DNA of 60,000 nt from Symbiodinium natans. Lineage: Eukaryota > Sar > Dinophyceae > Suessiales > Symbiodiniaceae. Below are positions 21,640-30,402 of the stretch, in pieces. The DNA is taken from the NCBI GenBank assembly GCA_905221605.1, contig CAJNDS010001546.1, positions 419,001 through 479,000 of the forward strand, written 5' to 3'. The position numbers and the translations under genes are program-made. How positions within the stretch are numbered: the first letter of the stretch is position 1; every line of letters begins with the position of its first letter. Under the pieces are notes generated by a model, which saw only the letters and a list, made by a program, of their open reading frames with translations, ran no database searches and was not told the DNA's origin.

Positions 21640-21779
21640 GTAGCTCGTGCAGGCAAACGACAGGGAGACGCTCACGGAGACACCGACCCACAGTTGCAGC
21701 TCCTGAACGGGCTGGAAGATGCCTTTCCCGAAGCTGTGGAGGCGGTGTCCTACGACTATCTGCAACTAAGTCGTTTGAA
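21640..21779 (+). CDS. sulfotransferase-like gene A, C-terminal domain exon 1
   Basis: Starts at TTACAG|GTAGCT and reads GKRQGDAHGDTDPQLQLLNG and, near its end, VEAVSYDYLQL. Gene B has GRKGDSDVQLQQLNRLRL ... VIPVSYDYLKELNCSG. The end is placed at AAG|GAAGAG, a GA-type donor, because the downstream frame is not homologous to B while the next exon (21,861) resumes the match. Confidence 0.65.
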
Positions 21780-21860
21780 GGAAGAGATATTGACTTTTTG
21801 TATGTTATATCCTCGAGCAGGAACAAAGATTAGATTTTCCATGAGCCGCTCAGGCAAGAG

Positions 21861-21980
21861 GTGAATTGCAGCATGGCGGCCTATATCGTTTGCAATGTCA
21901 CTCTTCGTAGGTCAGGCCCCTCCTGGACAAAGTGCAAGAGCAAGGTCAACCGCAAGACATCCGTCTCGCCTCTTGTCCTA
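21861..21980 (+). CDS. sulfotransferase-like gene A, C-terminal domain exon 2
   Basis: Reads VNCSMAAYIVCNVTLRRSGP then SWTKCKSKVNRKTS, matching gene B's LNCSGAAFLICNASLGLTGK then KWLQCRNSVNGRSTK. The two cysteines of NCS and CN plus CK/CR are conserved, and both copies carry an N-glycosylation sequon (NVT / NAS). The end near 21980 (CTA|GTTTCC) is a guess. Confidence 0.65.
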
Positions 21981-22273
21981 GTTTCCGGGTGCTCAGCTTC
22001 GGGACCCTAACGGAGATGATGGACCCGAAAGAAAACAGGACGCCAGTTGGCCAACAGTGACCACAGCTGTATGTCTGAAATTGGAAGTAAATAGACGAAT
22101 GCAAAAATTGTAATCAACCTAGTTCATGCAGTAGCCACTCAGAATAAGATGTTTAAATTGGTAGCAGTTACAGCAGACCTTCACAACCCGAAGCCCAGAC
22201 TTAAAACCTATATAAGCGGTTTACAGCTACATCCCTAAGCCCTACATACAGCTGAATGGCTCGGACGTTCAAG

Positions 22274-22337
22274 GCACAATGAGTCTCCTCCACACGCGGC
22301 CGTCGACGTAGTCGACCTTGCCCGGGAGCTCTACCAA
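22274..22337 (+). CDS. sulfotransferase-like gene A, C-terminal domain exon 3
   Basis: Reads HNESPPHAAVDVVDLARELY, the counterpart of RNKSPPHAAIDVVRLARDFY in gene B. The acceptor is TTCAAG|G. A GC donor (CAA|GCAAAG) is in phase 0 with the next exon, which also begins in phase 0 at 22,723. Confidence 0.65.
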
Positions 22338-22722
22338 GCAAAGCAGCTTAGTTGTCCGAGTGTCATACGGATGCGTTTGCTTATAGTGAGCATCGGGTGT
22401 TTGCAGTGTTGAAAGAACCTTTACACGTCCCTGGGTTTCTTCGTTCTCCAATACCATTGATGCTCAACTGTTGAACTTGTGGGGATGTCGATTTGGGGGT
22501 TTCGTTCTTGACAGTTAGGGGTTAGAATTTGGGTGAAGTGTTTAGAGTTTTTGTAAGTTATTGTTTCGGATTAGGCTCTGGTGTTTGGGGATCTTACTGT
22601 GAGTTAGTGTTTAGGATTTGGTGTTTAAATTGTAAATTAGTCGTCAGGATTGAAAGTTTGGAGTTAGTACTGTTCCGAGAGTTCAGATTCCTATCTTGCT
22701 GGGCAATGGGCAAGTAAGGCAG

Positions 22723-23007
22723 GTTTTGAAGGCGAGCGAATGTGTTGTTCCCTGGGCCAAGTTTGCCAAGAATGCACCGGTAGATCTGGTTCCCAGTGCC
22801 GAAGCAGTGATCGATGTCGCAAAGCTGCTGCCGAAAGACTGCCAGAGTCATTTTGGATTATTCGTGTCAGAGACAGATGACTGGTTTTCGCGTACGGGTG
22901 CGCAGAGGCCGAGCTCGCAACCCAAGCTTCAGTGCCGCGTTGATCGCAGGAAGTTGAAAGCACCACACTGGCGAGTGATCAATGCACTCTTGCCTGATTG
23001 CAAGTGA
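22723..23007 (+). CDS. sulfotransferase-like gene A, last exon
   Basis: Starts at GGCAG|GTTTTG and reads VLKASECVVPWAKF..., then SAEAVIDVAKLLPKDC, FGLFVSETDDWFSRTGAQRP and a C-terminal KAPHWRVINALLPDCK before TGA. Gene B ends in the same way (VAKQIPVKC, FQSETEKWFSRTGAKRP, KPKHWQLIGKLAPDC). The SET-x-WF-RTG-KRP block and final Cys define the family's C-terminus. This is the best preserved part of gene A. Confidence 0.75.
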   Translation, partial: VLKASECVVPWAKFAKNAPVDLVPSAEAVIDVAKLLPKDCQSHFGLFVSETDDWFSRTGAQRPSSQPKLQCRVDRRKLKAPHWRVINALLPDCK

Positions 23008-23252
23008 TGCCATGCACATGCTGAAGCCTAGACCTAGAACCTAAACCCCTGCACCCTTCCGGACCTTGGATCAGGAGATCCGAAATGAAAGAGAAGCAAG
23101 CACCGAAACCCTTCCCTTGGGCTGGCAATTCCCGGAGATGCGTTGAAGGGAAAAAGCCATCTCACAGCTCGGCTGTTTCTCGCGTGGGGACCATGCAGAG
23201 GCACAGGTAACTACGTGCTAGAAAGGATCATAAAGCTCCGGGTCAAAATTCG

Positions 23253-23435
23253 GTGCCCTTCATATTCTGGGACTCTACATCCTGGATCCTGATGTTGTGT
23301 GATCTTTGCCTCTTGATGCTTCTGCCAGTGGCTGTATTGTGGAAACCAAGTTACTGGTGGCAGTATCTTGTTGCTTTCGTTGTGGTTGTGTTTCCTCTCA
23401 TGCTGTTCACTATTATTATTCGATGCCTTCCCTAG
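23253..23435 (+). CDS. possible small two-helix membrane protein or exon
   Basis: About 60 codons with two hydrophobic segments (DLCLLMLLPVAVLW and WWQYLVAFVVVVFPLMLFTI) separated by KPSY, ending IIRCLP and stop. It follows gene A by 250 bp on the same strand. It starts at GTG, so it may be an exon. No family recognised. Confidence 0.3.
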   Translation: MPFIFWDSTSWILMLCDLCLLMLLPVAVLWKPSYWWQYLVAFVVVVFPLMLFTIIIRCLP

Positions 23436-23879
23436 CTTTAACCCGGCACCGACTCTAAATTCCCCCAACTCTAAGAAGTCCCCACACCCCAAAGCTTGTG
23501 TCGAGACCCGCCAGGAGAATTGCAACCCCTTATCTCAGAAACCCTTATCCGGATCCCCACGCCCTCTGGAGGTCGGGCCCCATGGTTTGCTGAGGTCGGA
23601 GAGGGTCCCAGAAGCGAACTTCGCAAAACCGGGACTCTGGGGGGTTTGGTCCATCTGCAGAGGGTGTTTAGATCTAGGACCTATCTTGATCAGGGCCCCT
23701 CGTTCTCTGACGCTCCATCTAAGGCCTGGCCTTTTCACCGGTACACACAAAACAACAAATCCGCAGGGGCACCAACCCCTAACCTTGCTGGTCCTTAGTG
23801 GGGAGTGAGGGAGTTGGGCACCATTGAAATCCCGTGGGGGCACCATACTGGGATATACCATGCGCCGGGTTAGGTCAGG

Positions 23880-24380
23880 GCTCAGATTCTGAACTTTCCA
23901 GGTTCCTGCAGATTCGTGACTTTGCTTCTGTGATTTTGCTCCAGGGAGCTCAGATTCTTAGCAGTCTTAGCACTCGAGCCAACGACCTGAGGACTTAGAG
24001 AGCTCGCTCTAGCCATTAGACCAAAACATACTTGGTGGCGCCATGTCCGACAATGAAGCCATGGACCTCGCCATTCTATACAAGCCAAGAACCATTCGGA
24101 CGTTTTCAACGTTGGCTATCTGAGGGACTCAGACTCTTAATTCGGAGGTTTCGAGGGTAGAAACTTGTGTAAAGCCCATACAAGCTTTGAATCTGAGAGG
24201 CTCAGTTTCTTAATTCGGAGTTTTTCGCTTGGGGCTTGCTGGTAAAGCCCTATAGAAGAAGCTAAGAGCAAAATCTTCATTTGGAGGTTTTCTCAGCTTT
24301 TCAGCTCCCTTGAGAAAGGCACTCAGTTACGAATGTGCCTTTCAAGTGTGAGAGGGGGGCTCAAATTCTTAAGTCAAAGG
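23880..24380. repeat. degenerate CTCAGATTCTTAATTCGGAGGTTT repeats
   Basis: The motif CTCAGA/TTTCTTAATTCGGAG.TTT (or reduced forms CTCAGATTCTGAAC, CTCAGATTCTTAGC, CTCAAATTCTTAAG) appears about five times at 70-160 bp spacing. Intervening sequence is partly related. No gene is visible. Confidence 0.55.
23970..24023 (-). other. tRNA-like internal Pol III promoter (A and B box)
   Basis: On the minus strand TGGTCTAATGG (plus 24013-24023) fits the tRNA A box and is followed by a possible D stem (TCTA/TAGA). GGCTCGAGTGC (plus 23970-23980) is an imperfect B box, 32 nt further on, which is the normal spacing. No 7-bp acceptor stem forms and the anticodon and T stems are poor, so it is not a working tRNA. 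It may be a tRNA-derived SINE head or a relic, or chance. Confidence 0.3.
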
Positions 24381-24774
24381 GGCCCAGCAAAGGGGTAAAA
24401 CATCCAATGCGCAGGAAAATTCAGCCCCTCGATTTCTTAAGCAAGGAATTCTGAAGCAATACTCCCGCTGCAAGACTTAATTCCCTCATTGGCTACCAAG
24501 GACCGGCAAGTAAAGGGTGAACCAGAATTTCAGATTTTGGAGTTCGGTTGATCAAGGTTTAGGTCTCAAAGAAGATGTGTTGGGACCCATAAGAACCGAC
24601 ATGAGAGGCCGTTGAAGACATACTTCTCGAGCACTTGGACCTTTAGGGCAAGGAACCCCCAACCCTGTTTATAACCACAAACTGGCAATCCTATCTCAAC
24701 GCCCAACCACGCCTCTTCATTCCACAATGAAAGGCCCATAAGCCCTAAACGGACGACCGCTGAAGCCAAAGCCC

Positions 24775-25095
24775 AAAATCTCTCAGAATCCATGCATCCA
24801 CCCTCGGCGTAACTAGATCCCACGGTCTACCCCAAACCTTCAACCCTGGTTCCTCCTGCAACAGAGTTTCTCAGGGTGGCGATAGAATCACGCGTGGGAA
24901 CTTTTTCGAGCAAAACACACTGTGGGCCATGTGGTGAGCAGCGGGCTTCTTTTTGCAAGTGCTGTAGCCTGACCAGCGCGTTTAATATTGCTCCTGATAG
25001 CTCGGCATCTGATTTATAGCACGCCCCGCAGGTGGACCGAATTCTTGACGGAGTAATAATCGATAGCTGCACTCACCTGCCACGCGCCTGGCCAT
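24775..25095. repeat. segment shared with 30,868-31,185 (3' flank of gene A)
   Basis: AATCTCTCAGAATCCATGC.TCCACCCTCGGCGTAA ... ACGGAGTA.TAATCGAT.GCTGCACTCAC.TGCCA aligns with 30,868-31,185 in the same orientation with modest divergence. Each copy lies 3' of one sulfotransferase-like gene, which supports duplication of the whole gene with its flank. Plus frame 2 across it is Cys-rich (SKTHCGPCGEQ ... CKCCSL) and open in both copies over about 50 codons. The minus frame (TRDSIATLRNSVAGG) is also open. Which is coding, if any, is unclear. Confidence 0.85.
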
Positions 25096-25124
25096 GCCCT
25101 CAAGCAGCATTCGGTGGGCCGATA

Positions 25125-25620
25125 CCCTGGGCCCTAAACCTTAAACCCTAGAAGCCCAGGTACTGAGGCGGTTTCGGGTTGAGGGTAGTCGGTTTCTACC
25201 CATATATAGCTTACACAACTTGCAAACCCCGTATTTAGACAATTACAATTACGTAGCCAATACGGTGGCAATCACCAAATTTCGGCTAGGAAGCCCTAAG
25301 CCGTAAGTCTTAACCCTAAATCCCATCATGGAACCCTTAAAGGAAGGAGCAGTTTCAGGAATCCTGAACAGAAACTTAGCAGAAACCTTTAAAACTTTAG
25401 TAAGTTAACTTAAACCCTGATGTTCCAGAAGCCTGATCACCCAAATCTCAAACCTCTATATTTAAGTTTAGGGTTTAAGAAGCCCTTTTTCAGAGCCCGT
25501 ATAGAAATAGAAACCCTTGATGGAACCCTTACAGGACTTAAGGCTCTAAAGTTCAACCCTAAACCCTAAACCCCAACCCCAAACCCTAAATCCTAAACCC
25601 TGAAACCTGAAAACCCGAAC
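25125..25620. repeat. CCCTAAA-type interstitial telomere-like tract
   Basis: Degenerate CCCTAAACCC motifs occur singly and, at 25,555-25,600, as an almost continuous short run (ACCCTAAACCCCAACCCCAAACCCTAAATCCTAAACCC). It is followed by a C9 run. Confidence 0.75.
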
Positions 25621-25639
25621 CCCCCCCCATGGTTTGGTG

Positions 25640-25940
25640 GAGATGAGCTTTCACGTGTATGCGCTGGCCCTGGCCTTCATCGTCATGCTCTGTGTTCTCT
25701 TGCCACTCGCGAAGCTGGCTCCCACTCTTGGTCGAAGCTGGCCCTTTTAAAGGGTTCCTTTAAATGGGGATGGGGTTCCTTTGAATAGGGTTCTTTAAAT
25801 CGGGTTCCTTCATGAGGGGCTCCATCTGAGAGGTCTTTTTCAGTGGTTTTCCAAGGTCTTCGTGTGCAGGGTTGTCCTTTTAAAAGCCCTTTCCCATACA
25901 AGTTGACCACCAGCCTAGTTTGGCTTTTAGTGCTTAGGGT
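25640..25940. repeat. GGGTTCCTTTAAA(T)-type short repeats
   Basis: AGGGTTCCTTTAAATGGGG, GGGGTTCCTTTGAATAGGG, GTTCTTTAAATCGGG and GGTTCCTTCATGAGGGG occur in series at 25,748-25,820. The minus frame here is translated repeat. Confidence 0.5.
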
Positions 25941-26144
25941 AGAGGGCTCCTTTAAGGGTCTGTTAAGGATTTCTATCAGGTTTGATAATTGAGGGTTTAG
26001 GGCTTGGGGTTTCGGCTATCGGGTGCAGTGATTAGTAAAGCTTTCTTTGATTTGCAGGGACAGCAAAGTCATAACAAGAAGCTAAGGTATAGACGGCGCA
26101 GACAAGCGTGAGCAGAGGGGACGGGGGCACACTTCCTTTGTGAG

Positions 26145-26386
26145 CCAGGCGTCAACTTCACAAATGCCTTGCAAGGGCCCCAAGTTGATTCTTCATGTTG
26201 GGCCGCCAAAGACGGGAACGACTGCCCTTCAAGAATTCCTTGTGAAGAATGCAGGCTGGCTTCAGGATCAGTGGGGCGTTAGCGTGGGTTTCCATGGTAG
26301 AGAAAAGGCAGTTGGGAAGAACATTGCGCACCCCCTTACCTACGTTTGCGACTCGGCTCTGCAGCACTATGCTTCCATGTTGCCAG
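26145..26386 (+). CDS. sulfotransferase-like gene B, nucleotide-loop exon
   Basis: Reads LILHVGPPKTGTTALQEFLV, an intact 5'-phosphosulfate-binding loop (PKTGTT), followed by KNAGWLQDQWGVSVGFHGRE and HPLTYVCDSALQHYASMLP. The exon ends at CCAG|GTTGCG. An in-frame ATG lies at 26164 (MPCKGPK), so translation could start there and the protein would lack an N-terminal anchor unless upstream exons exist. Catalysis would be transfer of sulfate from PAPS to a hydroxyl or amine; the acceptor is not known. Confidence 0.75.
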
Positions 26387-26664
26387 GTTGCGCATGACGA
26401 TGGTTGACTACTTTTCTGTGTGTCGGCCTTTTTGAAGTGACCCAAGTTCGGGATCGAGGGTTTTTTCTAGGCCTCTCGATCCTGGGTCCAGGTTTTTCCT
26501 CACCTTCGGCGTGGGGTTGTTAGATTTTAAACTCAACTCTTCTCCTCGCCCGGAACAATTTCTCCTCGCCCGGTCTACTCCTAGAGACTTTATTTCCAAA
26601 ATGCCTGGCCGAATATAGCCGGGCCCGCAGTTGTTGTTGTTGTTCGTTTGTAGGCAAGTTATCT

Positions 26665-26860
26665 GAAAGCATTCAGAACATTCGACGATGTCTGTGATTC
26701 AAGTTTCTTATGGTTGTGGGTCACGATGTCTAACGAGCCTGTCCGGTCCTTTTGTCCAGAAGCTTTCAGGACAGTCGATGATGTCTGACGCGACATATGC
26801 ATGGCGATTCGAGTTTTGTGTTCTTGTAGATTAAGACGTTGACAGAGCCTGCGAGTGGTG
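26665..26860. repeat. imperfect tandem repeat of about 110 bp
   Basis: GAAAGCATTCAGAACATTCGACGATGTCTG ... GATTC.AGTTT..T ... TAACGAGCCTG is followed by GAAGCTTTCAGGACAGTCGATGATGTCTG ... GATTCGAGTTTTGTG ... GACAGAGCCTG. Confidence 0.6.
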
Positions 26861-27194
26861 GTTTGTGTACTTAAGTATAAAGGAAATGGCCAAATAGACC
26901 CTAAAGGTCTCGGCCACATGTACATATCCCCCTGGTTGTAAATTTTGCAAGAAACCTTTGAAATGCTTGGACGAAATAAACGCACTGCAAAAGCAACGCA
27001 GGACAACATTAAGAAGGCAAAAAGAAGAAAAGCATACATACTTCTAGCCAGGAACGTGCGCAAAAGGAGAAGAACACGATGAAAACAAATTTATCAAAAA
27101 AGTTTATGGTACTCCTAATAATCTATATTGTAAAAGCTGTGTTTTACAGCGGCGCCCTTAAAGGCCAGCGCGATGCAGAGCCTCACGAAACTTC

Positions 27195-27572
27195 GTGACC
27201 CCCCAAATCCAGACTTTATTATATTATCACATGGAAAAGTCGTTAAAGCATTCAGCGATGAAATACGTCGTATCTTCAAAAATATGTGAGGTTAAAGTTA
27301 ACAATAAGGGTCAGCAACTGAAGAAAGCTATTCTTCAACATAAAGAAGATCCATATCATCAATCAAAACCTTTCACAGAGCCTTATCAAAGAAGCTTGAC
27401 AAAATGTCTAAAACCCCAGAGTTTAAACGACGCTTCTAAACAGATTATGGTGCGTCAAGTTTGTAAAGCTAGGCTATTAAAACAAGGCATAAAAAACAAA
27501 TCAACAATCAGCCATAAAAATCCTATGCGCATGTTTTGTTCCATTACCAACATCAACCTTTTCAGGTTTTAA
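27195..27572 (+). other. Lys-rich open frame in the AT-rich insert
   Basis: 126 codons, rich in Lys, Gln, Ser and Asn, starting at ATG-less ACG/ATG context near 27195. AT-rich codon use differs from all host exons nearby and agrees with the insert. No domain recognised; it could be part of the same element. Confidence 0.3.
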
Positions 27573-27839
27573 GGGTTTACCACACCTCAAACAGCAAGGA
27601 GAACGCTTAAACGATAACTTGAAGAAGCGCAAGCGCATGAAAGTTTTAAGAACAGTTGATATTTACCAATCTTGCTGATGATGAACATGATGTAGATGAA
27701 GATAGAGCACATACCATAGGAAGTAGAAGGTACAATCTCTTAAACGAGAAGATTTAAACAATGCAATAAACAATATGGCAAGTGATATTGATCTCTTGGT
27801 CGAAAACAAGAACCTAACTAAAACAGCGTTTAAAATACA

Positions 27840-28440
27840 GAAAGTGATTAGAATATCAATACACTATGACAAGTACGACCCAACAAGGGTGGGCGATTTT
27901 ATAGAATATCAATACACTATGACAAGTACGACTCAACAAGGGTGGGCGATTTTATAGAACTACCCGAATGGATATCAAGGAAAAAGGTACGTATTCATAT
28001 TATGGATGATGATGACTTTTATTTAAAACGTTGTATAGTGTGTATTTTTTGACATTTGCAAAAAAGACCACCCAGAAAGACTTTATCATTGTGCAAAGTT
28101 GATAGACAACGAAAACCTGAAAAACATGGGATGGTTTTGATTTGCCCGCTTCACTTGAAGACATTCAACATTGAGGACAATACCTTTCCAGTTAATGTTT
28201 ATACAGCTGATAGCAAAAGCAACAACATACGAGCAGACAGAAAAAAGTCGTTACACCAATTTGTCATGTTAACCTTTTACGGTTAGATGTTGGTGGTGGA
28301 AGTCATGATGTTTACGTTAAAGACTGTTCACGTTTACTGGGTTCTCCAACAACAAGACCGCTAGTTGGATGTTTCACGGTCACTTTTGCCACAAAGGGTT
28401 TAAACATGAACGGCCTTTGATGGATGGCGGGTGGTCTTCG
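27840..28440 (+). pseudogene. decayed N-terminal region of a protein-primed family B DNA polymerase
   Basis: Spread over frames: KYDPTRVGDFI and ELPEWISRKK followed by a hydrophobic/Asp stretch near 27,880-28,030; then EDNTFPVNVY near 28,175; then HVNLL and YVKDCSRLLG near 28,268-28,345; then a Cys/His finger-like FCHKGFKHERPL near 28,385-28,420. This order (PIxxxxxYI-LP, FP-x-V, HVxLL, IKDLSRLL, zinc finger) is what I know from the N-terminal part of Maverick/Polinton and adintovirus-type polymerases. At least three frameshifts or stops separate the blocks. The catalytic polymerase motifs are not in the window, so it is a dead fragment. Confidence 0.55.
27850..27955. repeat. 53-bp perfect tandem duplication (one mismatch)
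   Basis: AGAATATCAATACACTATGA... occurs at 27850-27902 and 27903-27955, differing by one C/T. Since 53 is not a multiple of three, the duplication itself breaks the polymerase-like frame. Confidence 0.95.
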
Positions 28441-28464
28441 TGAAGGTTCTTCGTTATCGTTGAT

Positions 28465-28540
28465 GCGTGGATGGATGTCGTGATGGATGTCGTGATGGAT
28501 GATGCATGGATGATGCATGGATGATGCATGGATGGATGGT
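28465..28540. repeat. GGATGATGCAT / GTCGTGATGGAT simple repeats
   Basis: Short units (TGGATGATGCA three times, GATGTCGTGATG twice) interrupt the polymerase-like relic just after its zinc-finger-like block. Confidence 0.85.
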
Positions 28541-29028
28541 GTGATTGTGATGCGAGGTCTGAAGCGCGGCTCGAAAATTATTTCGGGACAACCGTTCTCT
28601 AGCGAAAATACTGACTCAGATGAGACATTACAAAATAATTGTACATAGATTATTGGTGGTTCATTAGAGAGATATGCTACAAAACGCTTGCTTTTGGCAC
28701 AAAAGGCCACATCATTTCTGAAGGAAGCCTTCTCTATGTTGGACATTGTTCCTCGCAGGGAAGGGTTTTGTGCCCTAAACCCCTAAACCCTAATACCTAA
28801 AAACCCTAAACCTTTACTTCTGAGCCCAGGTAATGGGAACACAGCCAAGATAAAATCCTGGGGGCTGTCAGACGAGCAGGTGGGAATTTGAACACAAACA
28901 AGGGACCCCAACAGAGTAGGGTTCTTAGTATACGGACCCCGAAGCAAGGTTTACTGTTTAAGGCTTTTGGGTTGGACCCCCGAACGAGGTACCGTAAACC
29001 GTAAACCCTATATTGTGACGAAACCCAG

Positions 29029-29154
29029 GTAAAGCAGAGGCTGAAAGAAGGGTTCAGCTACCTCCAGTCCAAACTGAATTCATCTCAGCTGGTTCTCTTG
29101 TCCAGTGAAGCCTTCGGCCGACTCTTCGATAACAAGTCCTGGCTGTGCTTCCTA
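29029..29154 (+). CDS. sulfotransferase-like gene B, LSSE exon
   Basis: Starts at ACCCAG|GTAAAG and reads RLKEGFSYLQSKLNSSQLVL then LSSEAFGRLFDNKSW. Homologous to 18,234-18,375 of gene A, including the acceptor context. A GT donor is possible at 29155. Confidence 0.65.
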
Positions 29155-29249
29155 GTTGTGTGTTGATTAATTTTTGGGACTGTGTTTTTTCTGGGTTTCG
29201 ATGCTACGAATCATAAGGCAGCCAAAAGTTTAACTTTAAGAGGAGCAGA

Positions 29250-29393
29250 TGTCAAGGCTTCAATTCCGAAATCGGGGCCGACACCTGCCAAACTGCGGTG
29301 ATATTTCATCGGAGTTCCGCGACCTGGAACGCAGCATGCTGGTCAGAAATCTCCAAGCACGACAGTGACTTGCTTTGCTTGCGCATGATTGTG
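29250..29393 (+). CDS. sulfotransferase-like gene B, 3'-phosphate-binding-type exon
   Basis: After GAGCAG|A the frame reads CQGFNSEIGADTCQTAVIFH then RSSATWNAACWSEISKHDSD. It corresponds to DDSCRTAVVAHREAITWLTSWW in gene A. The exon probably ends at the GTAAGA near 29,393. Confidence 0.55.
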
Positions 29394-29450
29394 GTAAGAG
29401 TATATATTCCTTAAACTTTGTAAGGCCCAAACCAATTTCTTGCCCACCAG

Positions 29451-29560
29451 GTTCTCCCCAGAGTTTTTCATCGTACTTGGCCGAACACGTGAGCGTTCCC
29501 GTCGATAAGCATGGAGACTTGGGCGCAGGGCGCAAGGCTGCCAGGGTCATAGTGTGTCGG
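29451..29560 (+). CDS. sulfotransferase-like gene B, linker-helix exon (tentative)
   Basis: Opens at a strong acceptor (TTCTTGCCCACCAG|GTTCTC) and reads SPQSFSSYLAEHVSVPVDKH. A FxxYL helix of this kind normally follows the 3'-phosphate-binding segment in sulfotransferases. The 3' end is not clear; the frame stays open to 29,755. Confidence 0.45.
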
Positions 29561-29789
29561 GATTTGGGGGGTCAGCAGATTTTGTTCGAGGGCACAGCTG
29601 TTGTGATAAGGGTTCAGGTACACCGAACTCTAAACCAGGGGCCTGCGCGAGATTTCCGGGGTCCAACAAGCTTGTCCTGTCCGGTTGCTTTGCATGTGAA
29701 AACAGCCCTTGCGATCGTGCTTATCTTGAACCAAGTTCTTCCGAACATAAAGTAAAGGTTATAATCACTATAATTATGTGGCACGTTGG

Positions 29790-30402
29790 AAGGCTTTCGA
29801 AGCCCTGCCAAAAGCCACAACCTGGCCGCAAAGGAGACAGCGACGTACAGCTGCAGCAGCTCAACAGACTGAGACTGTTTGCCAGAGTGATACCGGTTTC
29901 CTACGACTATCTGAAGGAGCTCAACTGCAGTGGAGCAGCGTTCTTGATCTGCAACGCTAGTCTTGGCCTGACAGGTAAGAAGTGGTTGCAGTGCAGAAAC
30001 TCTGTCAATGGTCGTAGTACGAAGCTTCGGAACAAGTCCCCACCTCATGCAGCAATTGATGTAGTTCGATTGGCGCGCGACTTCTACGAGATCAAACAGG
30101 CACTGCGAGTAAACACTTCGGGCTGCAAGCCCTGGCCCATCGGATTTTGGAGTGACGACTACATGTCCAAACACCCTGAGATCATGACTTCAGTTGTCCC
30201 TGCTGTCATCCAGGTGGCGAAGCAGATCCCGGTCAAGTGTGAAAGATTCGCTGGCTTGTTCCAAAGCGAGACTGAGAAGTGGTTTTCGCGCACAGGGGCC
30301 AAGAGGCCCACCTCTGGCGGCAAGGACATCTGTACTGCAGACGTTGCCTCGTTCAAGCCGAAGCACTGGCAATTGATCGGCAAGCTCGCACCCGACTGCT
30401 AG
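29790..30402 (+). CDS. sulfotransferase-like gene B, C-terminal domain exon
   Basis: A single exon here covers what gene A splits into four. It reads GRKGDSDVQLQQLNRL, VSYDYLKELNCSGAAFLICN, NKSPPHAAIDVVRLARDFY, then FWSDDYMSKHPEIMTSVVPA, ETEKWFSRTGAKRP and KPKHWQLIGKLAPDC before TAG. Cysteines in NCS, ICN, CR, CKPW and at the C-terminus match gene A where present, suggesting disulphides and a lumenal location. Sequons: NAS, NKS, NTS. Upstream of about 29,790 the frame stays open but no longer looks homologous. Confidence 0.75.

Larger units (their letters stand above)
26640..28745. mobile_element. AT-rich insertion in gene B intron, Maverick/Polinton-like relic
   Basis: Between the first two gene B exons base composition drops to strongly AT-rich, unlike the flanks. 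The insert holds a decayed DNA polymerase-like region (27,840-28,440), a Lys/Arg-rich frame (26,965-27,079), a 125-codon Lys-rich frame (27,195-27,572), a GGATGATGCAT simple repeat and a minus-strand open frame at 28.5-28.75 kb. No terminal inverted repeats or integrase were found, so it is a fragment. The borders are set by composition only. Confidence 0.5.

Noticed and set aside
20696-21833. Several 220-300 codon open frames on both strands
   Set aside because: They come from the 9-bp GGAGGGCGC minisatellite, which cannot create stops in its own frames.
23970-24023. Functional tRNA with a CUA anticodon that could read the TAG at 59.3 kb
   Set aside because: The anticodon stem pairs poorly, the T stem and acceptor stem do not form, and a link to the distant TAG would be pure speculation.
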